DNA from: Janibacter cremeus
GTDB taxonomy: Bacteria > Actinomycetota > Actinomycetes > Actinomycetales > Dermatophilaceae
Length of the DNA stretch: 64,000 nt
Direction of reading: 5' to 3'
Assembly (NCBI RefSeq): GCF_013409205.1
Contig: NZ_JACCAE010000001.1
Coordinates: forward strand, 1,178,001-1,242,000
Made by a program: the position numbers and the translations under genes
Shown: positions 1 through 7,475 of the stretch, piece by piece
Numbering within the stretch: the stretch's first letter is position 1
Layout: the number at the start of each line of letters is the position of its first letter
The notes under the pieces: model-generated
Told to the model about the DNA's origin: nothing
Databases searched by the model: none
The model's input: the letters and a program-made list of their open reading frames with translations, nothing else

Positions 1-331
1 TGCCGCGGTGGCGCACCTGCGGATCAGCCACCTCCGCGAGCGTCACCGACAGCAGCCGGGCATGCTCGCTGACGAGGGGGTTCTTGCGCACCTCGTCGTG
101 GGTGGCCATGGCGCCGACCACGATGGCATCGCCATCATCGGTGATCTCCCGCAGCTGCGGGATGCGCCCCAGATCGATCACCGTCTCCGGGCTGTTCATC
201 CGCAGCCGCAGGATCGGCAGCAGGCTCTGGCCACCGGCGAGGACCTTGGCGTCGTCGCCGTGTTCGGCGAGCGCTGCCAGAGCCTCCTCGACGGTCCGTG
301 GTGCCACGTAGTCGAACTGGGAGGGGATCAT
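1..331 (-). CDS. coxM: CoxM-type FAD-binding subunit of a molybdenum hydroxylase (3' end outside window)
   Basis: Only the first 110 codons lie in the window; the gene runs off the left edge. The translation begins [19 protein letters not shown] and carries AGGQSLLPILRLRM at about residues 32-45, the N-terminal FAD-binding signature of medium subunits of the xanthine dehydrogenase/CO dehydrogenase family (usual length about 280-300 aa). This subunit passes electrons from the 2Fe-2S subunit to an acceptor through FAD. Its ATG overlaps the TGA of the large-subunit gene by 4 bp (ATGA), so the two are translationally coupled, and the operon order small-large-medium supports the call. The exact substrate cannot be read from this fragment. 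Confidence 0.9.
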   Translation of the reverse strand, partial: MIPSQFDYVAPRTVEEALAALAEHGDDAKVLAGGQSLLPILRLRMNSPETVIDLGRIPQLREITDDGDAIVVGAMATHDEVRKNPLVSEHARLLSVTLAEVADPQVRHRG

Positions 332-2736
332 CGGGCTGCTCCTTCAGAACCGTTGGCGTGGTCTTGGATCGCCCGCCACACCCTCTCGGGGGTGCATGGC
401 ATCGTGATGTCGTTGATGCCGAGGGGCCGCAACGCGTCGACGACGGCGTTGACGACCGCGGGGGTGGAGGCGATGGTGCCGGCCTCGCCGACACCCTTGA
501 CCCCCAAGGGGTTGTCCGTGGACGGGGTCACCGTCCGGTCGGTGTGGAAGGTGGGCAGGTCCGCCGCCGTGGGCAAGGTGTAGTCCACGAAGGAACCGGT
601 GACGAGGTTGCCGTCGTCGTCGTAGACCGCCTCCTCGTACAACGCCTGGGCGATCCCCTGGGCGAGTCCGCCGTGCACCTGGCCGTCGATGAGCATCGGG
701 TTGATCGGTGTCCCGATGTCGTCGACGCACGCGTAGGTGCGGATGGCGACGTGCCCGGTCTCGGTGTCCACCTCGACGGCGCACAGGTGGGTGCCGTGGG
801 GGAAGGAGAAGTTGCCCGGGTCGTAGGTGGCCTCCGAGTTCAGCGTCGGCTCCATGCCCTCGGGCAGGTCGTGCGCGGAGAACACCGCGAAGGCGATGTC
901 CCCGAAGGGCACCGACGAGCTCGGGGCGCCGGCGACGGAGAACTTCCCGTCGGCGTACTCGAGGTCGTCCTCGTTGGCCTCCATCATGTGCGCGGCGATC
1001 TTGCGTGCCTTCTCGATCACCTTGTCGACCGCCTGGACGACCGCGACACCACCGACCGTCAACGACCGGGACCCGTAGGTGTCCAGTCCCTTGGGTGAGC
1101 TCTGGGTGTCGCCGTGGATGATCTCGACGTCCTCGAAGGGCACCCCGAGCCGGTCGGCGACGATCTGGCTGAAGCCGGTGACGTGCCCCTGGCCGTGCGG
1201 GCTGATGCCGGTGACGACCTCGACCTTGCCGGTGGGCAGGACCCGAACTGATGCGCTCTCCCAGCCGCCTGCGGCGTAGTCGAGCGACCCGAGGACACGT
1301 GAGGGTGCCAGACCGCACATCTCGGTGAAGGTCGAGATGCCCAGCCCGAGCTGGACGGGGTCGTTGCTCTCGCGCCGTCGGGCCTGCTCTGCCTTCAGCT
1401 CCTCCCACCCCGCGAGCTCGAGGGCCTTCTCGGTCGCCGCCTCGTAGTTGCCGGAGTCGTAGGTGAGCCCCGCGACGGTGGTGAAGGGGAACTCCTCGTG
1501 CGTGATCCAGTTCTTGCGCCGCAGCTCGAGCGGGTCCATGTCCAGCTCGGCCGCGAGCTCGTCCATGATCCGCTCGATGCCGAAGGTGGCCTCGGGCCGG
1601 CCGGCGCCGCGGTAGGCGTCGGTGGGCACCTTGGTCGTGAAGACCCCGTCGCACCGGAAGCGGTAGGACGGGAACTTGTAGATGCCGGGGAACATGAAGG
1701 CCCCGAGCACCGGGACGCCCGGTGTGAGCAACCGCAGGTACGCACCCATGTCGGCGATGAGGTGGACGTCCAGACCGGTCACCTTCCCGTCCCGGGTGGC
1801 GGTGATGGTCAGGTCCTGGATCTGGCCGCGACCGTGGTGCGCGGCCGACATCGACTCCGAGCGCGACTCGGTGTACTTGGCCGGGCGGCCCAGCTCGCGG
1901 GCCACGAGGGTCGCGATGACCTCCTCCGGCGTGATGGTGATCTTGCCACCGAAACCACCTCCGACGTCGGGCGCGACGACCCGGACCTTGTGCTCGTCGA
2001 TGCCCAGGGTCAGGCCGAGCATCGTGCGCAGGATGTGTGGGATCTGCGTGCTCGACCAGATCGTCACCGCCTCGTCGGCCGGTTGGACGACCACCGAGCG
2101 CGGCTCCATGAAGCCGGGGCTGAGGCGCTGCTGGATGAAGCGCCGCTTCACCGTCACCTCGGCGTCGCGGGCCGCGTCCTCGACGGACCCGCCGGAGCCG
2201 GCGGCCGCGGAGTCCAGCTCCCAGGAGTAGGACTTGTTGGTGCCAGCGGACTCGTGGACGAGGTCGGCACCGTCGGCGAGCGCGGCCTCGAGGTCGAGGA
2301 CCGCCGGCAGGGGCTCGTAGTCGACGTCGATCTCCTCGAGCGCGTCGACCGCCTCGCCCTTGGTGCGGGCGGCGACGACGGCGACCGCGTCACCGGCGAA
2401 GTTGACCTGGTCGACGGCCAGGGACGGCGCCCCCGGGTTGACCATGTCGGGCGTGACCGGCCAGGCGCAGGGCAGGTCTCCCTGGACGTCGGCGAAGTCG
2501 CGACCCGACCACGCGCCGAGGACACCGGGCGCCGTGCGAGCGCCGCTGACGTCGATCGAGGCGATCTTCGCGTGGGCCATCGGGCTGCGCAGGATGGCCA
2601 GATGGACCATGCCCGGCAGGATCATGTTGTCCACCCAGGTGGTGCGTCCGGTGACGAGGTGGCGGTCCTCCTTACGCTTGCGCGAGACACCGATCTGCGA
2701 GGTCGTGCTGGTCGGCTTGTCGTCGACGGCGGTCAT
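328..2736 (-). CDS. Form II CO dehydrogenase-like molybdopterin-binding large subunit
   Basis: An 802-aa protein of the xanthine dehydrogenase/CoxL family, the subunit that holds the molybdenum cofactor. The active-site loop reads AYRGAGR (residues 374-380), the form II signature, and not AYXCSFR of genuine form I CO dehydrogenases; it therefore lacks the cysteine that binds copper. VGGGFGGK upstream and GVGEAGT near the C-terminus (containing the conserved catalytic Glu) are intact, so the enzyme looks active. It is probably a hydroxylase of an unidentified substrate (purine, aldehyde or heteroaromatic); CO oxidation by form II enzymes is disputed. It is coupled to coxS upstream and coxM downstream by ATGA overlaps. 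Assignment to family is firm; substrate unknown. Confidence 0.93.
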   Translation of the reverse strand: MTAVDDKPTSTTSQIGVSRKRKEDRHLVTGRTTWVDNMILPGMVHLAILRSPMAHAKIASIDVSGARTAPGVLGAWSGRDFADVQGDLPCAWPVTPDMVNPGAPSLAVDQVNFAGDAVAVVAARTKGEAVDALEEIDVDYEPLPAVLDLEAALADGADLVHESAGTNKSYSWELDSAAAGSGGSVEDAARDAEVTVKRRFIQQRLSPGFMEPRSVVVQPADEAVTIWSSTQIPHILRTMLGLTLGIDEHKVRVVAPDVGGGFGGKITITPEEVIATLVARELGRPAKYTESRSESMSAAHHGRGQIQDLTITATRDGKVTGLDVHLIADMGAYLRLLTPGVPVLGAFMFPGIYKFPSYRFRCDGVFTTKVPTDAYRGAGRPEATFGIERIMDELAAELDMDPLELRRKNWITHEEFPFTTVAGLTYDSGNYEAATEKALELAGWEELKAEQARRRESNDPVQLGLGISTFTEMCGLAPSRVLGSLDYAAGGWESASVRVLPTGKVEVVTGISPHGQGHVTGFSQIVADRLGVPFEDVEIIHGDTQSSPKGLDTYGSRSLTVGGVAVVQAVDKVIEKARKIAAHMMEANEDDLEYADGKFSVAGAPSSSVPFGDIAFAVFSAHDLPEGMEPTLNSEATYDPGNFSFPHGTHLCAVEVDTETGHVAIRTYACVDDIGTPINPMLIDGQVHGGLAQGIAQALYEEAVYDDDGNLVTGSFVDYTLPTAADLPTFHTDRTVTPSTDNPLGVKGVGEAGTIASTPAVVNAVVDALRPLGINDITMPCTPERVWRAIQDHANGSEGAAR

Positions 2737-3200
2737 GACCGCTCACTCCCCGCGACCTGCTGCACGGCCCGCACGATGTTCTGGTACCCGGTGCACCGGC
2801 AGAGGTTGCCCTCCAGCCCCGTACGGATCTCCTCCTCGGTGGGGTCGGGGTTGTCCTTGAGCAGGTCGATGGAGGCCATGATCATCCCCGGCGTGCAGTA
2901 GCCGCACTGCAGCGAGTGGCAGTCGGTGAAGGCCTGCTGCATGGGGTGCAGCTCGCCGTCCTTCGCCAGGCCCTCGACGGTGTCGACGGCCTGGCCGTCG
3001 GCCTGGACGGCCAGCACGGTGCAGGACTTCACGCTCGACCCGTCGAGGTGCACGGTGCACGCGCCGCAGTTGCTCGTGTCGCACCCCACCACCGTCCCGG
3101 TCTTGCCGAGCTGCTCGCGCAGGTAGTGCACCAGCAGCGTGCGTGGTTCGACGTCGTCGGTGTACTCGACACCGTCGACTTGGACACTGATCCGGGTCAT
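2733..3200 (-). CDS. coxS: 2Fe-2S small subunit of form II molybdenum hydroxylase
   Basis: A 155-aa electron-transfer subunit with two 2Fe-2S clusters. The plant-ferredoxin-type N-terminal cluster is seen as [15 protein letters not shown]; the C-terminal cluster as CGYCTPGM and CRCTGYQNI. Length and motif order match CoxS/XdhA small subunits. The ATG has a good ribosome binding site (AAGGAG, 7 nt upstream). The gene follows xdhC by 25 bp and overlaps the large-subunit start by 4 bp, so all four genes are probably one transcript. Confidence 0.95.
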   Translation of the reverse strand: MTRISVQVDGVEYTDDVEPRTLLVHYLREQLGKTGTVVGCDTSNCGACTVHLDGSSVKSCTVLAVQADGQAVDTVEGLAKDGELHPMQQAFTDCHSLQCGYCTPGMIMASIDLLKDNPDPTEEEIRTGLEGNLCRCTGYQNIVRAVQQVAGSERS

Positions 3201-3225
3201 CGTTGACTCCTTCGTTGGTGTGCCG

Positions 3226-4428
3226 TCAGGTCATGATCTGGTGGTCCAGGAGTGCCGGGGCTTCTTCGTCGGGTGCCCCGTCACGGTTCGTGTGGTGGAT
3301 CGGTCCGCGGGTGTCGGTCAGGGGCTGGCCCTGCCCTCCCCAGCGGTGGGCGATGATCTCGGCGGCGATGCTCACCGCGGTCTCCTCTGGAGTGCGCGCG
3401 CCCAGGTCCAGACCGATCGGGCTGGACAACCGGTCCAGCTCCTCCTGCGTCAGGCCGCTCTCCCGCAGCCGGGCCATCCGGTCGTCGTGCGTGCGGCGCG
3501 AGCCCATGGCGCCGACGTAGGCGACCTGCGGGGCACGCAGCGCCACCTCGAGCAGTGGCACGTCGAACTTCGGGTCATGGGTGAGCAGGCAGATGACCGT
3601 GCGCGAGTCGATGCGCCCCGCCTCCAGCTGGGCAGTGAGGTACCGGTGCGGCCAGTCGACGACCACCTCGTCGGCCTCGGGGAAGCGGGTCCGCGTCGCG
3701 AAGACCGGGCGCGCGTCGCACACGGTGACCTCGTAGCCGAGGAAGGACCCGATCCGCGCACAGGCGGCAGCGAAGTCGATCGCGCCGAAGACGAGCATCC
3801 GCGGGGCAGGCGCGTACACGGCGGCGAAGACCCGCATGCCCTCCCCCCGTCGCTCACCGTCGGGGCCGTAGGTGAGGGTCTCGCTGTGGCCTCCGGCGAG
3901 CAGTCCGCGCACGTCGTCGAGGACCGCCGCATCGGCACGGTCGCTGCCGATGGCCCCGGAGTGGTCCTCGTGGTGGACGACCATCCGACGCCCCACCCAC
4001 GCGGGGTCGGGGTGCTCGACGACCGTCGCGACGGCCACGGGTCGCCCACCGTCGATGTCCTCGGCGACGCCCTCGAGCTCGGGGAAGGTCGTCGGGGAGA
4101 CCTTCTCGACGTAGATGTCGAGGATCCCACCGCAGGTCAGGCCCACCGCCATCGCGTCGTCATCGCTGACGCCGTACCGATGCAGCTGCGGTGTGCCGTC
4201 GTGGAGGACTTCTTCGCCGACCTCGTAGACCGCACCCTCGACGCACCCTCCGGAGACCGATCCCACGGCCTGGCCGCCGGGTCCGATGAGCATCGAGGCG
4301 CCCGGCCCCCGGGGCGATGAGCGCCAGGTCGCCACGACCGTGCCCATGGCGACGTCCTCGCCGGCACGCCACCACTGGACCAGTTCCTCGAGCACGTCAC
4401 GCACGGCACGCCACCCCCATGGGCCCAT
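3226..4428 (-). CDS. xdhC: XdhC/CoxF family molybdenum-cofactor maturation protein
   Basis: About 400 aa with the two XdhC domains: an N-terminal part with the conserved [11 protein letters not shown] segment and a C-terminal Rossmann-like part ([15 protein letters not shown], then [15 protein letters not shown]). XdhC proteins bind the molybdenum cofactor, help add the terminal sulfido ligand and insert the cofactor into the large subunit; here it is first gene of the hydroxylase operon. The start is uncertain: the first ATG is at 4428, but a GTG at 4404 ([12 protein letters not shown]) preceded by a G-rich stretch fits the family N-terminus better. It acts in the cytoplasm. Confidence 0.9.
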   Translation of the reverse strand: MGPWGWRAVRDVLEELVQWWRAGEDVAMGTVVATWRSSPRGPGASMLIGPGGQAVGSVSGGCVEGAVYEVGEEVLHDGTPQLHRYGVSDDDAMAVGLTCGGILDIYVEKVSPTTFPELEGVAEDIDGGRPVAVATVVEHPDPAWVGRRMVVHHEDHSGAIGSDRADAAVLDDVRGLLAGGHSETLTYGPDGERRGEGMRVFAAVYAPAPRMLVFGAIDFAAACARIGSFLGYEVTVCDARPVFATRTRFPEADEVVVDWPHRYLTAQLEAGRIDSRTVICLLTHDPKFDVPLLEVALRAPQVAYVGAMGSRRTHDDRMARLRESGLTQEELDRLSSPIGLDLGARTPEETAVSIAAEIIAHRWGGQGQPLTDTRGPIHHTNRDGAPDEEAPALLDHQIMT

Positions 4429-4527
4429 CGGTTCGCGTCAAGTCACAGGGGGGCCCGGGTGCGGCGAGACGGTCGGTCACAACATCCACCGACGCCACTG
4501 TCGGGTCCATGGTCGGATCATCGTCCA

Positions 4528-5127
4528 TCACTGCGGCCACGGCAAGGGGGGGTGCGGTGACGACGACGCGCCGCGGCGCTCCAGGGCCAGCAACAACCGC
4601 TTCGCCTCGGGCCCGCCGCGGTAGCCCCCTTCGCTCCCGTCGCTGCGGACCACCCGGTGGCACGGCAGGACCAGCGGGACCGGGTTGTTGGCGCAGGCGC
4701 CGCCGACCGCCCTGACGGCCCGCGGTCGTCCGGTGGCGGCCGCCAGCTCTGCGTACGTCGCGGTGCGCCCGTACCCGATCGTCGGCAGGGCGTCGACGAC
4801 CTGACGGCGGTAGCCGCTGAGCAGGCGCAGATCGACGGGCACGTCCACCCGTTGCGAGCGACCCTCGAGGTAGTCGGTGAGCGCGTGCGCGGCCGTGTCC
4901 AGTCGTGCGGGGGCGCGCAGCACCCGGGGGCTCACGCGGTCGGCCAGGTCGGCCAGGACGGCGTCGTGGCCCTCCAGTGCGAAGGCCACCCGGACCACAC
5001 CCGCACCCGTCGCCGCGACGAGCAGCGGCCCCAGCGGCGAGTCGAGGACGCGGTAGGCGACGTCGAGCAGGTCCGCGGCGGCGGCATGCTCGACGAGGGC
5101 AGCATGCAGATGGTCGAGGTCGTTCAT
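4528..5127 (-). CDS. ogt: Methylated-DNA--[protein]-cysteine S-methyltransferase (copy 1)
   Basis: A 199-aa suicide DNA-repair protein that moves alkyl groups from O6-alkylguanine to its own cysteine. The active site is seen as LPCHRVV with Cys156; helix-turn-helix residues (YGRTATYAELAAATGRP) and the arginine finger (RAVGGACANNP) are in place. The N-terminal ribonuclease-like domain is present but divergent. The reading frame is open far upstream, but the start chosen is the ATG overlapping the TGA of the sigma-factor gene (ATGA), giving the normal family length. It is the last gene of an ogt-sigma-ogt unit. Confidence 0.92.
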   Translation of the reverse strand: MNDLDHLHAALVEHAAAADLLDVAYRVLDSPLGPLLVAATGAGVVRVAFALEGHDAVLADLADRVSPRVLRAPARLDTAAHALTDYLEGRSQRVDVPVDLRLLSGYRRQVVDALPTIGYGRTATYAELAAATGRPRAVRAVGGACANNPVPLVLPCHRVVRSDGSEGGYRGGPEAKRLLLALERRGASSSPHPPLPWPQ

Positions 5128-5606
5128 CGGATCTCCTTCTCCCGCAGGGTCTTCAGCCCGTCGCTGGCCGCGCGACGGGCGGCCGCCTCGGTGCCGCCGA
5201 CGAGCTCGGCGACCCGGGCGTGGGACAACCCGCCGAGGTACCGGTAGGTGATCACCTGGCGTTGCTTGGTGGGCAGCTCGGCGACGTGCCGCCACACCCC
5301 TTCGTCGTCGTGCGGGTCGTCCTCGCCCGGGACGTCCGGTAGCTCGGCGACCGGATCGGCGCGACGACGGGCGCGGGCCCGGTGGACGTCGGTGCACTTG
5401 CGACGGGCGACGGTCGCCAGCCAGGCCGCGGCGTCGAGGTCCGGCGGCAGGTCCGGCCACGCGGACAGCGCCGCGAGGAAGGTCTCGCTCCACGCGTCGT
5501 CGACGTCCGCCGGGTCGAGGCGGGAGCGGCAGATCGCGAGCACCCGCGGTCCGTGCTCGGTGACCACGAGCTCGAAGGGAGGCAGTCCCACCTCAGAAGA
5601 GGGCAT
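5124..5606 (-). CDS. Small sigma-70-family RNA polymerase sigma factor
   Basis: A 160-aa ECF-type sigma factor. Region 2 covers about residues 10-75 (LDPADVDDAWSETFLAALS, then WLATVARRKCTDVHRAR) and region 4 about residues 105-158 (LPTKQRQVITYRYLGGLSH, then VAELVGGTEAAARR). Such proteins direct RNA polymerase to a small set of promoters. The start at 5606 is chosen because it gives a normal sigma-2 N-terminus, although the frame stays open to 5783. It overlaps the upstream alkyltransferase gene by 14 bp and the downstream one by 4 bp, so all three must be co-expressed. No anti-sigma gene is adjacent. The family is sure; the regulon is unknown. Confidence 0.88.
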   Translation of the reverse strand: MPSSEVGLPPFELVVTEHGPRVLAICRSRLDPADVDDAWSETFLAALSAWPDLPPDLDAAAWLATVARRKCTDVHRARARRRADPVAELPDVPGEDDPHDDEGVWRHVAELPTKQRQVITYRYLGGLSHARVAELVGGTEAAARRAASDGLKTLREKEIR

Positions 5607-6108
5607 CGCGCTCCTGGGCCGCCGGCTCCTCGAGCGCGAGCAGCGCTCGCTTGCGCTCGATCCCACCCGCATATCCCGTGAGTGAGCCGTCCGCCCCGAC
5701 GACACGGTGGCAGGGCACGACGATCGAGATCGGGTTGGCACCGACCGCCCGGCCGACCGACTGGGCGGCGCCACCGAGCTCATGGGCGAGCTCGCCGTAG
5801 GTGAGGGTCTCGCCGTAGGGGATGCGGGTCAGCCGCTGCCAGACCCGTCGGTGGTGCTCGCCGCCGCGCAGGTCGAGCGGCAGGTCGAAATCGCGTCGCT
5901 CCCCGTCGAGGTACTCCCCCAGCTGGGTCGCGAGAGCGGTCAGGACCGGCTCGTCCGTGCCCGTACGCCGCCCGAAGGTGTCCGGGTCCGGCAGCGTCCA
6001 GTGCCCCGGGAAGTACAGGCCGACCAGCACAGGTGCACCGGGGGCCCCATCGAGGACGGCAGTGAGCTCGCCGATGCTTGTCGGGAGCAGCGCGTGCCGA
6101 GTGGTCAT
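5593..6108 (-). CDS. ogt: Methylated-DNA--[protein]-cysteine S-methyltransferase (copy 2)
   Basis: A 171-aa alkylguanine-DNA alkyltransferase distinct in sequence from copy 1. The active site is VPCHRVVG with acceptor Cys133, preceded by the DNA-binding part (PYGETLTYGELAHELGG) and the arginine finger SVGRAVGANP. The ATG at 6108 is preferred; an in-frame ATG at 6120 lacks a ribosome binding site. It is first gene of the three-gene unit ogt-sigma-ogt and is divergent from the quinone oxidoreductase gene across 79 bp. Both copies keep all catalytic residues, so neither looks like a decayed duplicate. Confidence 0.92.
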   Translation of the reverse strand: MTTRHALLPTSIGELTAVLDGAPGAPVLVGLYFPGHWTLPDPDTFGRRTGTDEPVLTALATQLGEYLDGERRDFDLPLDLRGGEHHRRVWQRLTRIPYGETLTYGELAHELGGAAQSVGRAVGANPISIVVPCHRVVGADGSLTGYAGGIERKRALLALEEPAAQERDALF

Positions 6109-6187
6109 GGATCCGATCATGGTGGATGTCGTCACACCATGTGAACGCACGGGCGCACGGATCCGTGAGGTCAGTACCCTCCCCGGC

Positions 6188-7177
6188 ATGAGCATCCGCG
6201 CGTGGCAGGCCCAACAGCTCGGCACCCCGGCCGACGTCCTCACCCTCGTCGAGGCCCCCAGCCCGACGCCCGGCCCCGGGCAGGTGCGCGTGCAGGTGCG
6301 CGCGAGCGCGGTGAACTTCGCCGACACCCTCATGTGCGCCGGCGAGTACCAGGTCAGGCCCGAGCCCCCCTTCGTCCCCGGCCTGGAGGTGTGCGGTGAC
6401 GTGCTCGAGGTCGGCGAGGGCGTGACCCACGTGGCCGTCGGCGACCGGGTGCTCGGCGGGACCGCGGTGCCGCACGGCGGCTTCGCGAGCGAGTGCCTCA
6501 TGGAGGCGATCAAGACCTACCCCGCGCCGGCGGGCCTGGACGACGCGGCCAGCGCCGCGCTGATGATCAGCTACCAGACCGGCTGGTTCGGTCTGCACCG
6601 GCGGGCCGCCCTGCACGAAGGGGAGACCCTCCTCGTCCACGCTGCCTCCGGTGGCGTCGGGTCGGCTGCCGTCCAGCTGGGCAAGGCCGCAGGAGCGCGG
6701 GTCATCGGCGTCGTCGGCGGCACCGACAAGGTCGCCATCGCCGAACGGATGGGCTGCGACGTGGTCATCGACCGCAAGGCCGAGGACATCATCACCAGGG
6801 TCAAGGAGGTCACCCAGGGGCACGGCGCCGACGTCGTCTACGACCCGGTGGGCGGCTCGGCCTACACCGCGAGCACGAAGTGCATCGCCTTCGAGGGACG
6901 GATCATCATCGTCGGCTTCGCCAGCGGGCGCATCCCCGAGCCGCGCCTGAACCACGCGATGGTCAAGAACTACACGATCCTCGGCCTGCACTGGGGACTG
7001 TACGAGCAGCACGACCCGCAGTCGGTGCAGGACTGCCATGCCGAGCTGGTGCGCCTGGCCGACGCCGGCCAGATCGAGCCGCTCGTGGCGGAGCGGTTCG
7101 ACTTCGCGGACACCCCCGCCGCGCTGACTCGGATCGCCGGTGGCTCGAGCACCGGCCGGATCGTCATCACGGCCTGA
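6188..7177 (+). CDS. NADPH:quinone oxidoreductase family protein (zinc-free MDR)
   Basis: A 329-aa medium-chain dehydrogenase/reductase. The N-terminal GroES-like domain lacks the zinc-binding cysteine set, and the Rossmann fold has the nucleotide motif HAASGGVGSAAVQLG at about residues 151-165. These enzymes reduce quinones or enoyl/enone compounds with NAD(P)H in the cytosol. The start chosen (MSIRAWQAQQLG) matches the family N-terminus; an upstream open frame exists but has no homology sense. A perfect GC hairpin follows the stop, so it is probably monocistronic. The actual substrate is not predictable. Confidence 0.88.
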   Translation: MSIRAWQAQQLGTPADVLTLVEAPSPTPGPGQVRVQVRASAVNFADTLMCAGEYQVRPEPPFVPGLEVCGDVLEVGEGVTHVAVGDRVLGGTAVPHGGFASECLMEAIKTYPAPAGLDDAASAALMISYQTGWFGLHRRAALHEGETLLVHAASGGVGSAAVQLGKAAGARVIGVVGGTDKVAIAERMGCDVVIDRKAEDIITRVKEVTQGHGADVVYDPVGGSAYTASTKCIAFEGRIIIVGFASGRIPEPRLNHAMVKNYTILGLHWGLYEQHDPQSVQDCHAELVRLADAGQIEPLVAERFDFADTPAALTRIAGGSSTGRIVITA

Positions 7178-7180
7178 GGC

Positions 7181-7202
7181 GCCTGCGCCCCGGGGCGCAG
7201 GC
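7181..7202 (+). terminator. GC-rich perfect palindrome after the quinone oxidoreductase gene
   Basis: An unbroken 22-bp palindrome (arms GCCTGCGCCCC / GGGGCGCAGGC) starts 4 bp after the stop codon. It lacks a T-tract, as is usual for actinobacterial hairpin terminators. It could also work for transcripts reading from pepN on the other strand. Confidence 0.6.
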
Positions 7203-7475
7203 ATCGGTCTGATCGGGAAAGCCGCGGTTCGGCCGCGACAGCGCGGCTCGGCCGGGTCATCTGATCCTGACCGGGTTGTGTCGCGGTCAGGGGCCGACGT
7301 CCCGGCCAGCTCGACATTTCCCGGCCAAGCGAACGAAGAACGGCCAGTGCGAGGACGCGAGTGCGCCCGGCTCAGGGGTGCCCCTTCGAGGCTCGCCCGT
7401 TGAGCGGACTCACGCCTCAGGACCCGGAACGAACGACCCAGGGCGTGCCCCTTCCTCGTCCCGGCGGCGGAGGAG
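7203..7475. other. Convergent intergenic spacer with a degenerate dispersed-repeat copy
   Basis: No credible gene is seen between the quinone oxidoreductase and pepN stops. At 7385-7440 there is a degraded copy of the dispersed repeat found at 16283-16429 and 22593-22671: TTCGAGGCTC at 7385-7394, followed by CGCCTCA at 7413-7419 and an ACCCGGAACG segment. The rest has short GC-rich inverted repeats only. Confidence 0.5.

Noticed and set aside
328..2736. True CO dehydrogenase (form I)
   Set aside because: Active-site loop is AYRGAGR, lacking the Cys of AYXCSFR.
5124..5783. Longer sigma-factor ORF starting at 5783
   Set aside because: The extra 59 residues are Ser/Arg-rich, lie antiparallel in codon use to the alkyltransferase gene, and the sigma-2 domain starts normally from 5606.
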